DNA from: an uncultured Eubacteriales bacterium
GTDB taxonomy: Bacteria; Bacillota; Clostridia; Lachnospirales; Lachnospiraceae
Direction of reading: 5' to 3'
Assembly: GCA_900544525.1 (NCBI GenBank)
Contig: UQVN01000042.1
Span: 1 to 17,708 of the forward strand
DNA length: 17,708 bases
Below the pieces are notes generated by a model, which made no database searches, had not been told where the DNA came from, and worked only from the letters and a program-made list of their open reading frames with translations. Below are positions 8,420-16,005 of this stretch, piece by piece (within the stretch, counting starts at the first letter, position 1; each line of letters starts with the position of its first letter). Both the position numbers and the translations under genes were made by a program.

Positions 8420-8463
8420 GGGCGGTTACAAAAAATATAATTTTTATTTTTTTGTAACCGCCC
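8420..8463 (-). promoter_or_regulatory. Stable hairpin between binding-protein and permease genes
   Basis: The arms 8420-8435 and 8448-8463 are perfect 16-bp reverse complements (GGGCGGTTACAAAAAA core) with a 12-nt AT loop. It begins 21 nt after the binding-protein stop. What follows in the transcript is TCTTCTGTTATAG, without a real U-run, so it is better seen as an mRNA stabiliser or partial attenuator than a full terminator. Such elements are known to raise binding-protein levels above permease levels in sugar operons. Confidence 0.8.
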
Positions 8464-8484
8464 CTTTCTTATTCATTGGATTTC

Positions 8485-9720
8485 TTAATTTGCTAAGATC
8501 GCTTGATCACAGTTTTTCATTTCTGTTGCAACATCTGCACCATCCCAAATATTAGAGCAAGCACTCTTCATTGGATCCCAGAAGTTATCCACTTCTTTAA
8601 TAGAAGGTGTTGGATATGCATACTGTAACTGTTCTTGGAATCCTTTGATATATTCGCTATCAACATCAATATCAACAGATGGAATTGCTCCTGTTAGTTT
8701 AAAACGTAGTTGTTGCATTTCATCTGAAATTAAGAATTTTGCAAATGCCTGTGCTTCTGCTGGATGTTCTGTATAAGCAGAAATTTGCATAGTACGAGCT
8801 CCTGAAAAAGAAGCTGCTGGTGTATCATCGCCTGGAAGTGATGGAAGTGTTGTTACACCAAAGTTCATTCCTGCTGCTTCACAAGAAGCCACATTCCAAG
8901 GTCCTGTAATGTACATAGCCGCATTTCCTTCTGTAAATGCTGCTAAACAAACCGCATTGTCAGATAAATCAGCTGCTGGAACATCTAAATAATTTCTAAA
9001 AGATTGGAAATATTCCATTCCTGTTATAGCATCTTCTGTTGCCATATATGTATTACTAGCATCTGTTCCTTCTGGTCCAAACAACTTATTTCCATTCTTT
9101 CCAGTAAAAATTGGAGAATAGTAAGCATCTGCTACATTCCAGATAACTCCATATTTTCCTTTTGAATTAAATTCTTTACAGAATTGTTCCATTTCTTCCC
9201 ATGTTTTTGGAACTTCTTTTACTAAATCTTTATTATAAAAAAGCGCATAAGTTTCATCAGATACTGGATACCCATAGATTTTTTCATCATAGGTAACCGC
9301 TGACTCACAAGAAGCCGCTACTTTTCCTTTTACATCATCTTCATTATCAAGAGGTAATATATGACCTCCTGCTACAAGACCACCAATTGTATTACTTGGT
9401 GTTCCAAAGACATCTGCACCAACTCCACCAGGGCCATCAAGTGCAATCTGTGTATTCGCATCGCCAATCTCTACATTTTCATATTCAATTGTTATATTCG
9501 GATGAAGTTCTGTAAATGCTTCTCCTGCTTGTTTAATAAATTCTTCTGTTTCCCCTGAAGATTCCCATACTTTTAATGTAATCTCCTCTGTTGTGAGTCC
9601 ATCTTCCCCCACTGCTCCTGTATCGCCATTTCCCGCACTGGAACCATTTCCTCCACAACCTGCTAACATAGTCATTGCCATAGCTGCACACATAAATACA
9701 CTTAATACTTTCTTTCTCAT
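8485..9720 (-). CDS. ABC sugar transporter solute-binding lipoprotein
   Basis: A 411-residue extracellular sugar-binding protein. The N-terminus is a lipoprotein signal (MRKK, hydrophobic stretch, lipobox LAGC with Cys22) followed by a Gly/Ser-rich linker, so it should be anchored to the outer face of the membrane. The mature part is a family 1, MalE-like solute-binding fold (LKVWESSGE near the start, YGYPVSDETYALFYNKDLV, TGPWNV, and a late FSGARTMQISAYTEHPAEAQAF block). AGGAGG stands 7 nt before the ATG. The gap behind the repressor gene is only 12 nt, so both share one transcript. It delivers the oligosaccharide to the two permeases. MalE, MdxE and GanS relatives bind maltodextrins or galacto-oligosaccharides, and the ligand here cannot be read from sequence alone. 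Confidence 0.95.
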   Translation of the reverse strand: MRKKVLSVFMCAAMAMTMLAGCGGNGSSAGNGDTGAVGEDGLTTEEITLKVWESSGETEEFIKQAGEAFTELHPNITIEYENVEIGDANTQIALDGPGGVGADVFGTPSNTIGGLVAGGHILPLDNEDDVKGKVAASCESAVTYDEKIYGYPVSDETYALFYNKDLVKEVPKTWEEMEQFCKEFNSKGKYGVIWNVADAYYSPIFTGKNGNKLFGPEGTDASNTYMATEDAITGMEYFQSFRNYLDVPAADLSDNAVCLAAFTEGNAAMYITGPWNVASCEAAGMNFGVTTLPSLPGDDTPAASFSGARTMQISAYTEHPAEAQAFAKFLISDEMQQLRFKLTGAIPSVDIDVDSEYIKGFQEQLQYAYPTPSIKEVDNFWDPMKSACSNIWDGADVATEMKNCDQAILAN

Positions 9721-9732
9721 TATTTTTCCTCC

Positions 9733-10770
9733 TTATAATGATAAAAAGTTATTCTGTTTCGTTGATGGTCTTAACACAATATCATATCCTAAATATACTT
9801 TTTGTTTAATCTTCTTTCCTGCGATCGAATCCAATATCATTTTACAAGCCACTCTTCCAAGCTCCTTTTCATCAAACTGCAATGCAGTAATTGCGGGATT
9901 ATGACATTGTAAAAATAAATTGTCATAAAAAGAAGCCACTTTAATATCCTTTGGAATGGAAAGATGTTCTTCATTTAATTTCATCAATACTTGATTGCAT
10001 ATTTTATCATCCATACATAAAATACAATCCGCTTGCTGTTTTAATATCGTTTCTACTGCCTGTCCTACTAAAACTTTTGTATTACAATTCAAAAAAACAA
10101 GTTCATCTTTTATAGAATGTTGATGAAGTTCCATACCCGCTCGAAATCCGGCAAATCTCTTTTGGCTTACCATATGATCTAAATTTCCACCGATAAAAGC
10201 GATCCGACTTGCCCGATTTGTCAATAACAAAGAGGTCAATTCTCGGCACGCTTCCACATGATGATTGTCCACTTGTAGAACATTTGCATTTTTGTGGCTT
10301 CCAGCTACGATAAAAGGAACTTCTTGTTCTAGTAAATAATCCACGGATGGATCTTCTACTAATGTTCTCGTTAGGATAACTCCATCTACTTTATGCTTTT
10401 CAATCATATTTTTAATAGTAGAAATATCCTTTGGACTTGCAGTTGTAACAACCGCATCGTATCCCATACCAGTAGCCATTTCACAAATTCCAAGTAGACA
10501 ATTTTGAAAAAATGGAATTTCATTTAAATCCTGATCGTCAGGAAGAACAACTCCGATATTGTATGTTTTTGAATCAGCGAGTCCTTTTGCTAAACTATTT
10601 GGACGATATCCACATTGTTCGCAATATTCTAGGACTCTCTTCCTCGTCTCATCACTAATACGCCCCTTTCCAGAAATCGCTCTAGAAACTGTCGTTTTTG
10701 AACACCCCAATTCTTTTGCGATTTCATCAATTCCTATTTTCTTTTGTCCTTTCATCGGTTTCTTTTCCAT
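9733..10770 (-). CDS. LacI-family transcriptional repressor of the sugar operon
   Basis: A 345-residue classical LacI/GalR regulator. The helix-turn-helix and hinge lie at about residues 12-65 (IDEIAKELGCSKTTVSRAIS, then GYRPNSLAKGL), followed by a two-lobed periplasmic-binding-like sensor domain starting IGVVLPD and ending VLRPST. The ATG has an ideal AAGGAGG site 7 nt upstream. It is the first gene of the operon, preceded by a strong promoter and TTGCGCAA-like inverted repeats, so autoregulation and sugar-induced derepression of the transporter and GH2 genes are likely. The inducer is unknown; the position resembles ganR or malR type control, but no specific symbol is justified. Confidence 0.95.
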   Translation of the reverse strand: MEKKPMKGQKKIGIDEIAKELGCSKTTVSRAISGKGRISDETRKRVLEYCEQCGYRPNSLAKGLADSKTYNIGVVLPDDQDLNEIPFFQNCLLGICEMATGMGYDAVVTTASPKDISTIKNMIEKHKVDGVILTRTLVEDPSVDYLLEQEVPFIVAGSHKNANVLQVDNHHVEACRELTSLLLTNRASRIAFIGGNLDHMVSQKRFAGFRAGMELHQHSIKDELVFLNCNTKVLVGQAVETILKQQADCILCMDDKICNQVLMKLNEEHLSIPKDIKVASFYDNLFLQCHNPAITALQFDEKELGRVACKMILDSIAGKKIKQKVYLGYDIVLRPSTKQNNFLSL

Positions 10771-10791
10771 TTGGACACCTCCTTGATGATA

Positions 10792-10799
10792 TTGCGCAA
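10792..10799. promoter_or_regulatory. Candidate LacI-type operator downstream of promoter
   Basis: ATTGCGCAAT (10791-10800) is a perfect palindrome with the central CG typical of LacI-family operators. It lies roughly 15-20 nt downstream of the expected transcription start and just before the repressor's ribosome binding site. A repressor bound there would block early elongation. The 8-mer also occurs inside atpD at about 12316, so the short motif alone is not decisive. Confidence 0.5.
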
Positions 10800-10818
10800 T
10801 CGGTTGTTCTATGGTTTT

Positions 10819-10847
10819 ATTATATCATCCCATTATTTTTTAGTCAA
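10819..10847 (-). promoter_or_regulatory. Promoter of the sugar operon
   Basis: On the minus strand TTGACT (10842-10847) and a consensus TATAAT (10819-10824) are separated by exactly 17 nt, and a TG dinucleotide one base before the -10 box adds an extended -10 element. Transcription should start near 10812. This is a strong sigma-A type promoter, consistent with an operon held off by a repressor. Confidence 0.85.
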
Positions 10848-10869
10848 TTTGACAAAACAACAAATATTA

Positions 10870-10877
10870 TTGCGCTT
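10870..10877. promoter_or_regulatory. TTGCGC half-site upstream of the promoter
   Basis: TTGCGCTT shares the left half of the palindromic TTGCGCAA elements on either side and lies about 60 nt upstream of the expected start. It may be a weaker auxiliary repressor site. Confidence 0.3.
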
Positions 10878-10911
10878 TTTTTATTACATTTTCCTGTAAT
10901 ATTATTCAATT

Positions 10912-10929
10912 TTGCGCAACAGAGCGCAA
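10912..10929. promoter_or_regulatory. Upstream candidate operator pair
   Basis: A perfect TTGCGCAA (10912-10919) and a related GAGCGCAA (10922-10929) have centres 10 bp apart, one helical turn. The first is 120 bp from the matching palindrome at 10792-10799, on the other side of the promoter. This arrangement would suit repression by DNA looping by the LacI-type repressor of this operon. Confidence 0.45.
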
Positions 10930-10985
10930 CTTTTTGAATAAAATGCCATTTTTTATATTGTAGGAATTGCAATTTTTTATAACAT

Positions 10986-11046
10986 AAAAAAAGAAGTCAA
11001 CATCCTCTCGTTTATTTTTAGCATAAACTTTGGCTGTTAACTTCTT
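10986..11046 (-). terminator. Intrinsic terminator of the ATP synthase operon
   Basis: The transcript after atpC forms a 12-bp stem AAGAAGTTAACA with TGTTGACTTCTT (arms 11035-11046 and 10991-11002, one G-U pair), followed immediately by seven U. The 32-nt loop contains a second small hairpin, GTTTAT with ATAAAC. It lies 47 nt beyond the atpC stop. Confidence 0.85.
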
Positions 11047-11093
11047 CTATTTATTTTATCTATTACTAATCTACTATAACTATTCTATTTTTC

Positions 11094-11510
11094 TTATAAA
11101 TTCACAGAATGATCCTTTACCTTCAAACGTGTCATGGCTCTTGATAAAGAAGCCTGTGTTCTATAATACTGATGTTGACTCATTTTCTGACGAAGTTGTT
11201 CTTCGGCAATTTCCTTTGCTTCCTGTGCACGTTTTGCATCAATATCTTCTGGACGTTCTGCCGTTAATACAAGAACTGTCACACGGTTATTGACTACTTG
11301 TGCAAAACCACCGCTGACAGCTGCAAGATGCCATTCATCACTGTCTTCGGCTTGATAACGAAGTTCTCCTGGTACAATTGCGATCATAGCATCTTCATGT
11401 CCTGCCATAATTGCAATTTCACCATCTGTCTGAGGAAGTACAAGAAATTTACCTCTACCTTCATAGAAAACTTTATCGGCTGCTACAATTTTCAAACCAA
11501 ATCCACTCAT
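11094..11510 (-). CDS. atpC: F1Fo ATP synthase subunit epsilon
   Basis: A 138-residue F1 central-stalk subunit. The N-terminal beta-sandwich (about 1-85) has the family pattern FGLKIVAADKVFYEG, then GEIAIMAGHEDAMIAIVPGELRY-like features, and the C-terminal helical hairpin (about 88-130) carries AKRAQEAKEIAEEQL. It joins gamma to the c-ring and can inhibit ATP hydrolysis. The ATG follows GGGAAG by about 7 nt. It is the last gene of the operon, 78 nt behind atpD, with a hairpin in the gap and a terminator downstream. Confidence 0.95.
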   Translation of the reverse strand: MSGFGLKIVAADKVFYEGRGKFLVLPQTDGEIAIMAGHEDAMIAIVPGELRYQAEDSDEWHLAAVSGGFAQVVNNRVTVLVLTAERPEDIDAKRAQEAKEIAEEQLRQKMSQHQYYRTQASLSRAMTRLKVKDHSVNL

Positions 11511-11540
11511 ACCGACACTTCCCTTTCTAATCTACGCGAA

Positions 11541-11573
11541 AGCATAGACAAAGAAATTTCTTTTGTCTATGCT
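11541..11573 (-). promoter_or_regulatory. Hairpin in the atpD-atpC gap
   Basis: The arms 11541-11552 and 11562-11573 (AGCATAGACAAA and its reverse complement) form a 12-bp stem around a 9-nt core, starting 15 nt after the atpD stop. The transcript continues with TTCGCG, not a U-run, so this is not a normal terminator. It may protect or process the upstream mRNA or tune atpC expression. Confidence 0.7.
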
Positions 11574-11588
11574 CTCAATTTATTTTTA

Positions 11589-12980
11589 TTAAGCCTGTAG
11601 TGTTTTTGCTTTTTCAACCACATCTTCTAATGTTCCAACATTAAAGAAAGCGGCTTCTGGATACTGATCCATTTCTCCATCCACAATTGCTTTGAAACCA
11701 CGGATTGTTTCTTTTAATGGTACATATTTACCTGGAACACCTGTAAAGTTTTCTGCAACGTGGAAAGGCTGAGATAAGAATCTTTGGATCTTTCTCGCAC
11801 GATATACAATAAGCTGATCTTCTTCTGAAAGTTCTTCCATACCGAGGATTGCAATGATATCTTGTAATTCTTTATATTTTTGAAGAGTTTCTTGTACTCT
11901 TCTTGCTGTTTCATAATGTTCTTCTCCAACAACATCGACTTCAAGAATACGAGAAGAAGATTCCAATGGATCAACCGCTGGATAAATACCTTGTTCTACG
12001 ATCTTTCTTGATAATACAGTTGTAGCATCCAGATGGGCAAATGTAGTCGCTGGAGCTGGGTCTGTTAAGTCATCGGCAGGCACATAAACAGCCTGTACAG
12101 ATGTAACAGAACCATTTCTTGTAGAAGCGATACGCTCTTGAAGTTCACCAACTTCTGTTGCAAGTGTTGGCTGATAACCTACGGCTGATGGCATACGTCC
12201 AAGAAGAGCGGATACTTCTGAACCAGCCTGAACATAACGGAAAATGTTATCAATAAATAATAACACGTTTTGATGTTCTACATCACGGAAATATTCAGCC
12301 ATTGTAAGACCTGTTTGCGCAACACGCATACGAGATCCAGGTGGTTCATTCATCTGACCAAATACTAAAGCAGTTTTATTTAAAACTCCTGATTCCTTCA
12401 TTTCTGTCCAAAGGTCATTTCCTTCACGAGAACGTTCTCCAACTCCTGTAAAAATAGAATATCCACCATGCTCTGTAGCGATATTTCGAATTAATTCCTG
12501 AATTAATACAGTTTTACCTACACCAGCACCACCGAATAAACCGATTTTACCACCTTTTGCATATGGTGCTAAAAGGTCGATAACTTTAATTCCTGTTTCT
12601 AATACTTCTACAACAGGGCTCTGATCTTCAAAGCTAGGTGGATCACGATGGATTACCCAATGTTCTTCCCCATCTAACTTCTCTCCACCATCAATCGTAT
12701 CACCAAGAACATTGAAAAGACGTCCTAATGTCTTTTCACCAACTGGAACTTTAATTCCAGCACCTGTTGCAGTAACTTCCATGTCTCTATGAAGTCCTTC
12801 ACTGGCAGCTAACATAATACATCTTACTACGTTATTACCAAGATGTTGTGCAACTTCCATTACACATTTTTTATCGCCATTTTGAACTTCTAGAGCATCT
12901 TTAATACATGGAAGTTCTTGATTTTTAAATTCTACGTCAACGACAGGTCCCATAACCTGTACGATTTTCCCTTTATTCAT
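11589..12980 (-). CDS. atpD: F1Fo ATP synthase subunit beta (catalytic)
   Basis: A 463-residue catalytic F1 subunit. It has a P-loop GGAGVGKT (150-157), the GERSREG segment with catalytic Glu182, Walker B LLFIDN (240-245), the conserved GRMPSAVGYQPTLA block, and a variant DELSEED loop reading EELSEED. Full length and collinear with the family. The ATG has GAGGAAG upstream. It lies 74 nt behind atpG, and hairpins occupy the gaps on both sides of it. All active-site residues that I can check are present, so it should be functional. Confidence 0.98.
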   Translation of the reverse strand: MNKGKIVQVMGPVVDVEFKNQELPCIKDALEVQNGDKKCVMEVAQHLGNNVVRCIMLAASEGLHRDMEVTATGAGIKVPVGEKTLGRLFNVLGDTIDGGEKLDGEEHWVIHRDPPSFEDQSPVVEVLETGIKVIDLLAPYAKGGKIGLFGGAGVGKTVLIQELIRNIATEHGGYSIFTGVGERSREGNDLWTEMKESGVLNKTALVFGQMNEPPGSRMRVAQTGLTMAEYFRDVEHQNVLLFIDNIFRYVQAGSEVSALLGRMPSAVGYQPTLATEVGELQERIASTRNGSVTSVQAVYVPADDLTDPAPATTFAHLDATTVLSRKIVEQGIYPAVDPLESSSRILEVDVVGEEHYETARRVQETLQKYKELQDIIAILGMEELSEEDQLIVYRARKIQRFLSQPFHVAENFTGVPGKYVPLKETIRGFKAIVDGEMDQYPEAAFFNVGTLEDVVEKAKTLQA

Positions 12981-13024
12981 AACGAAACTTCCTCTCTTGA
13001 TTTCTTTTTCTCTTATTTCACTTC

Positions 13025-13052
13025 ATAAGAAACGCAATCTTGCGTTTCTTAT
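13025..13052 (-). promoter_or_regulatory. Hairpin in the atpG-atpD gap
   Basis: A perfect inverted repeat with 13-nt arms, 13025-13037 (ATAAGAAACGCAA) and 13040-13052, separated by only 2 nt; sterically it would fold with a 4-nt or larger loop. It begins 2 nt after the atpG stop codon. The transcript continues GAAGTGAAATAAGAG without a U-run, so termination is unlikely. It may be an mRNA processing or stability element ahead of atpD. Confidence 0.75.
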
Positions 13053-13054
13053 TA

Positions 13055-13981
13055 TTAAGAGCCTTGTTTCCGTTTTTGTGCTTTTGCACCACCAATTACT
13101 TCGGTAATCTCCTGTGTAATGGCTGCCTGTCTTGCTCGGTTATACATAATAGAAAGGGTATTCAACATATCCTTTGCACTCTTTGTAGAAGCCTCCATTG
13201 CCATCATACGAGAGTTATGTTCACTACAGTAAGACTCTACAAGACATCCATAAATAGTACCAGCTAAATATTGTGGTACAACAGCCTCTATTACAGCTTC
13301 TGGTGATGGAGACATGGAAATAACCTCTTGGTGTACGTCCAAAAGCTCTTTTGCTAACTCTTTATTAGAAAGTTCGATATATCCTTTATGAAATCCTGCT
13401 TTCTTTAAAGGGAGAAGCTGCCAACTTTTTGCTTCCATTGAAACAGCAGATTCCATAACAGTATAAATAATATGCACTTCATCCAACTCACCTGATGTAT
13501 AAAGTTCTAACATTTTTTGTGTGATAGAACGTGCACGGTGAATCGTTGGTTTTTGCACTGTATGACGAACACTTGTATCTACATGAACTTTTTTCTTAGC
13601 AAAATAATGACGTCCAAGCTCTCCTAAAACAAACAATGTTACATCTGCTTCTCTTTCTAATTTTTCTTCTGCAAGTTTGATTACATTGTGGTTATAGGAA
13701 CCTGCCATTCCTTTATCGCCTGTGATTACAATATATCCAACTTTTTTATCTTTTTCTGCCTTTGCAACTTCTGGTTCAAAAAATATATGTTCTACCTCAG
13801 GTGCATGGCGCAAAACACGTGAAATGGCATCTTGCATTGCATAGAAATAAGGTTCTGTATCTTTCAATACTTTTTGTGCCTTCTTCATTTTAGAAGAAGA
13901 AATCATATACATTGCATTTGTAATTTTCATGGTATCCTGAATACTTCTTTTGCGATCCTGGATTTCTTTCATATTTGCCAT
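13055..13981 (-). CDS. atpG: F1Fo ATP synthase subunit gamma
   Basis: A 308-residue central-stalk rotor subunit. The N-terminal coiled-coil helix is typical (MKEIQDRKRSIQDTMKITNA, then M-SSSKMKKAQ), the middle Rossmann-like part has ITGDKGMAGSYN, and the C-terminal helix carries the signature SRMMAMEASTKSAKDML followed by YNRARQAAITQEITEV. Slightly longer than the common length near 290. CAGGTG lies 6 nt before the ATG, and the gap to atpA is 12 nt. It turns inside the alpha3beta3 ring and couples the c-ring to catalysis. Confidence 0.97.
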   Translation of the reverse strand: MANMKEIQDRKRSIQDTMKITNAMYMISSSKMKKAQKVLKDTEPYFYAMQDAISRVLRHAPEVEHIFFEPEVAKAEKDKKVGYIVITGDKGMAGSYNHNVIKLAEEKLEREADVTLFVLGELGRHYFAKKKVHVDTSVRHTVQKPTIHRARSITQKMLELYTSGELDEVHIIYTVMESAVSMEAKSWQLLPLKKAGFHKGYIELSNKELAKELLDVHQEVISMSPSPEAVIEAVVPQYLAGTIYGCLVESYCSEHNSRMMAMEASTKSAKDMLNTLSIMYNRARQAAITQEITEVIGGAKAQKRKQGS

Positions 13982-13993
13982 AGTTACACCTGC

Positions 13994-15496
13994 TTATCTT
14001 ATCTTTTCTTTATACTCTTTTGCAGCTGCTATGATTTTATTAATCATCTCATCTGTGAGATTCTTTGTTTCCTCAATTTCTTTTCCAACTTCTGGATGTT
14101 CTTTATCCATATATGCTAACAATCCCATTTGACATTCTTTTACATTGTTTACATCAATGAAGATTTTATGTGTAGCCGCACAAAGGGTAATTACTTGTTC
14201 ATGAAGACTTAATGGACGACCAAGTGGCTGTTTTAATAATTCCATTAAGCTATGTCCATATTGAAGCTGTTCTTTTGTAGTCGCATCAAGATCAGAACTA
14301 AACTGTGTAAATACTTCCATTTCACGGAACTGTGCTAAATCGATACGGATACTTCCTGCCGCTTTCTTCATGGCTTTTGTCTGAGCTGCACCACCTACAC
14401 GAGATACAGAAAGACCAACGTTAACCGCTGGACGCATACCTGAGAAGAAAAGGTCTGTCTCAAGGAAAATCTGACCATCTGTAATAGAAATTACGTTTGT
14501 AGGAATGTATGCAGATACGTCACCAGCCTGTGTTTCGATGATTGGAAGTGCTGTGATAGAACCACCGCCTGCTTCTTCACTTAAACGGCTAGAGCGTTCT
14601 AACAATCTTGAATGTAAGTAGAATACATCACCTGGATATGCTTCACGTCCTGGTGAACGCTCTAATAATAAGGATAATGCACGATAAGCAACCGCATGTT
14701 TTGATAAATCATCATATACGATTAATACGTCTTTTCCTTGATACATAAAATATTCAGCAAGAGCTGTTCCTGAATATGGAACAATGTATTGTAACGCTGC
14801 ACAATCACTTGCTGTTGAACTTACGATAATGGAATAATCCATCGCATCATGTTTTTTTAATGTGGATACTAATTTTGCAACTGTAGATGCTTTTTGTCCA
14901 ATGGCTACATAGATACAAATAACATCTTTTCCTTTTTGATTTAAAATAGTTTCAATTGCAATAGAAGTCTTACCTGTTTGACGGTCACCGATAATTAACT
15001 CACGTTGTCCACGTCCAATTGGAAACATAGAGTCAATCGCTAAGATACCTGTTTCCATTGGAACACTTACTGATTTACGTTCTACAATACCAGGAGCTTC
15101 CTGTTCAATTGGACGGAAATCATCTGCTTTGATTTCTCCCTTTCCATCGATTGGGTTTCCTAATGCATCAATAATTCTTCCAACGAAAGCATCACCAACT
15201 GGCACACCTGCTTTTTTACCTGTTCTTACAACTTTTGTACCTTCTTTGATTTCGCTATCTTTACCAAAGATAATACATCCAATTTCATTTCTCTTAATAT
15301 CCTGAACCATACCTTTTAGACCGTTTTCAAATGTTACGATCTCTCCGTACATGGCATGATCAATTCCATAAATAGTTGCGATTCCGTCACCAACCCAAAT
15401 AACTTCACCGACTTCACGACCTTCACAAACTTGGTCATAATTCTCTATTTCTTCACGGAGAATAGAAATAATTTCTTCTGAACTGATTGCACTCAC
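13994..15496 (-). CDS. atpA: F1Fo ATP synthase subunit alpha
   Basis: A 500-residue regulatory, nucleotide-binding F1 subunit. The beta-barrel region has VGDGIATIYG, the P-loop is GDRQTGKT (about 170-177), and the arginine-finger region reads SRVGGAAQTKAMKK. An in-frame GTG at 15505 overlaps the atpH stop as GTGA, but that GTG is itself part of the AGGAGGTG ribosome binding site. The next GTG at 15496 lies 8 nt behind AGGAGG and gives the N-terminus MSAISSEEI, which fits the family better, so I choose it. Tight coupling to atpH is expected. It assembles with beta as alpha3beta3. Confidence 0.97.
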   Translation of the reverse strand: MSAISSEEIISILREEIENYDQVCEGREVGEVIWVGDGIATIYGIDHAMYGEIVTFENGLKGMVQDIKRNEIGCIIFGKDSEIKEGTKVVRTGKKAGVPVGDAFVGRIIDALGNPIDGKGEIKADDFRPIEQEAPGIVERKSVSVPMETGILAIDSMFPIGRGQRELIIGDRQTGKTSIAIETILNQKGKDVICIYVAIGQKASTVAKLVSTLKKHDAMDYSIIVSSTASDCAALQYIVPYSGTALAEYFMYQGKDVLIVYDDLSKHAVAYRALSLLLERSPGREAYPGDVFYLHSRLLERSSRLSEEAGGGSITALPIIETQAGDVSAYIPTNVISITDGQIFLETDLFFSGMRPAVNVGLSVSRVGGAAQTKAMKKAAGSIRIDLAQFREMEVFTQFSSDLDATTKEQLQYGHSLMELLKQPLGRPLSLHEQVITLCAATHKIFIDVNNVKECQMGLLAYMDKEHPEVGKEIEETKNLTDEMINKIIAAAKEYKEKIR

Positions 15497-15501
15497 GATT
15501 T

Positions 15502-16005
15502 TCACCTCCTGATTAACTGCTGATGAAGAGTATGAATACGTCCCATCAGACTGTAATCGTATTCGATATTGCCGACTTTTAGTAAAAATCCTCCAAGAAG
15601 ACTTTTATCTTCTTTTAATTGAAGTTCTACTCCACGGCATCCATATTCTTTTTTTATAAATGTTACAAATCCTTGTTTTTGCTCCTCACTTGGCACGGTT
15701 ACGTAGAAAAGTTCAGCACGCATAATTCCTTCTTGCTGTCTTTTATAGTCATAATAGGCTTTGAAAATATTTTCTATCCCTTCCATGCGATTTGAGTCGC
15801 TAACCTTTTTTAGAAATGAATGCATTTCCTGTGGAAACACTCGCTCAATAATATTCCACTTCTTCTCATTTTCAACTGTTGGATTTGCTAAAATCTCTTT
15901 CAGCATTGGAACGTTTTTAAAACATTCCTCTGCTGTTTTGATTTTATCTTCTTCAATAGGAAGTTCATAGAGAACTACCGCATAATTAAGCTCTGTTTGT
16001 GTCAC
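15502..16005 (-). CDS. atpH: F1Fo ATP synthase subunit delta
   Basis: About 167 residues, the peripheral-stalk subunit that ties b to the top of F1. The N-terminal helical domain starts near LNYAVVLYEL and the C-terminal part has the family signature LLGGFLLKVGNIEYDYSLMG. Two GTG starts are possible: 16014, which lies within the AGGTGAG ribosome binding site, and 16005, 6 nt after AGGTG; the latter is preferred. The start overlaps the end of atpF by about 20 nt, and the stop meets the ribosome binding site of atpA, so translation of the three is probably coupled. Confidence 0.94.
   Translation of the reverse strand: MTQTELNYAVVLYELPIEEDKIKTAEECFKNVPMLKEILANPTVENEKKWNIIERVFPQEMHSFLKKVSDSNRMEGIENIFKAYYDYKRQQEGIMRAELFYVTVPSEEQKQGFVTFIKKEYGCRGVELQLKEDKSLLGGFLLKVGNIEYDYSLMGRIHTLHQQLIRR

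Larger units (their letters stand above)
10771..11093. other. Intergenic control region between sugar and ATP synthase operons
   Basis: No credible gene lies in these 323 nt. From right to left they hold the atpC terminator, a cluster of TTGCGC elements, a 7-bp inverted repeat (10882-10888 with 10895-10901), the sugar operon promoter, one further TTGCGCAA palindrome and the ribosome binding site of the repressor gene. Confidence 0.75.

Noticed and set aside
8420..8463. Full intrinsic terminator between the binding-protein and permease genes
   Set aside because: The stem is strong, but no U-run follows and no new promoter with good boxes was seen before the permease genes, so read-through is more likely.
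9593..9904. Plus-strand frame of 103 codons over the start of the binding-protein gene
   Set aside because: It covers the reverse of a signal peptide and the repressor's C-terminus, so it is a shadow.
11714..11974. Minus-strand frame of 86 codons inside atpD
   Set aside because: An alternative frame of the conserved beta subunit with Lys/Leu-rich random sequence.
12316..12323. TTGCGCAA within atpD as a further operator
   Set aside because: It is in conserved coding sequence (Val-Ala-Gln-Thr-Gly) far from a promoter and is most simply chance; it is noted as a caution about the motif's specificity.
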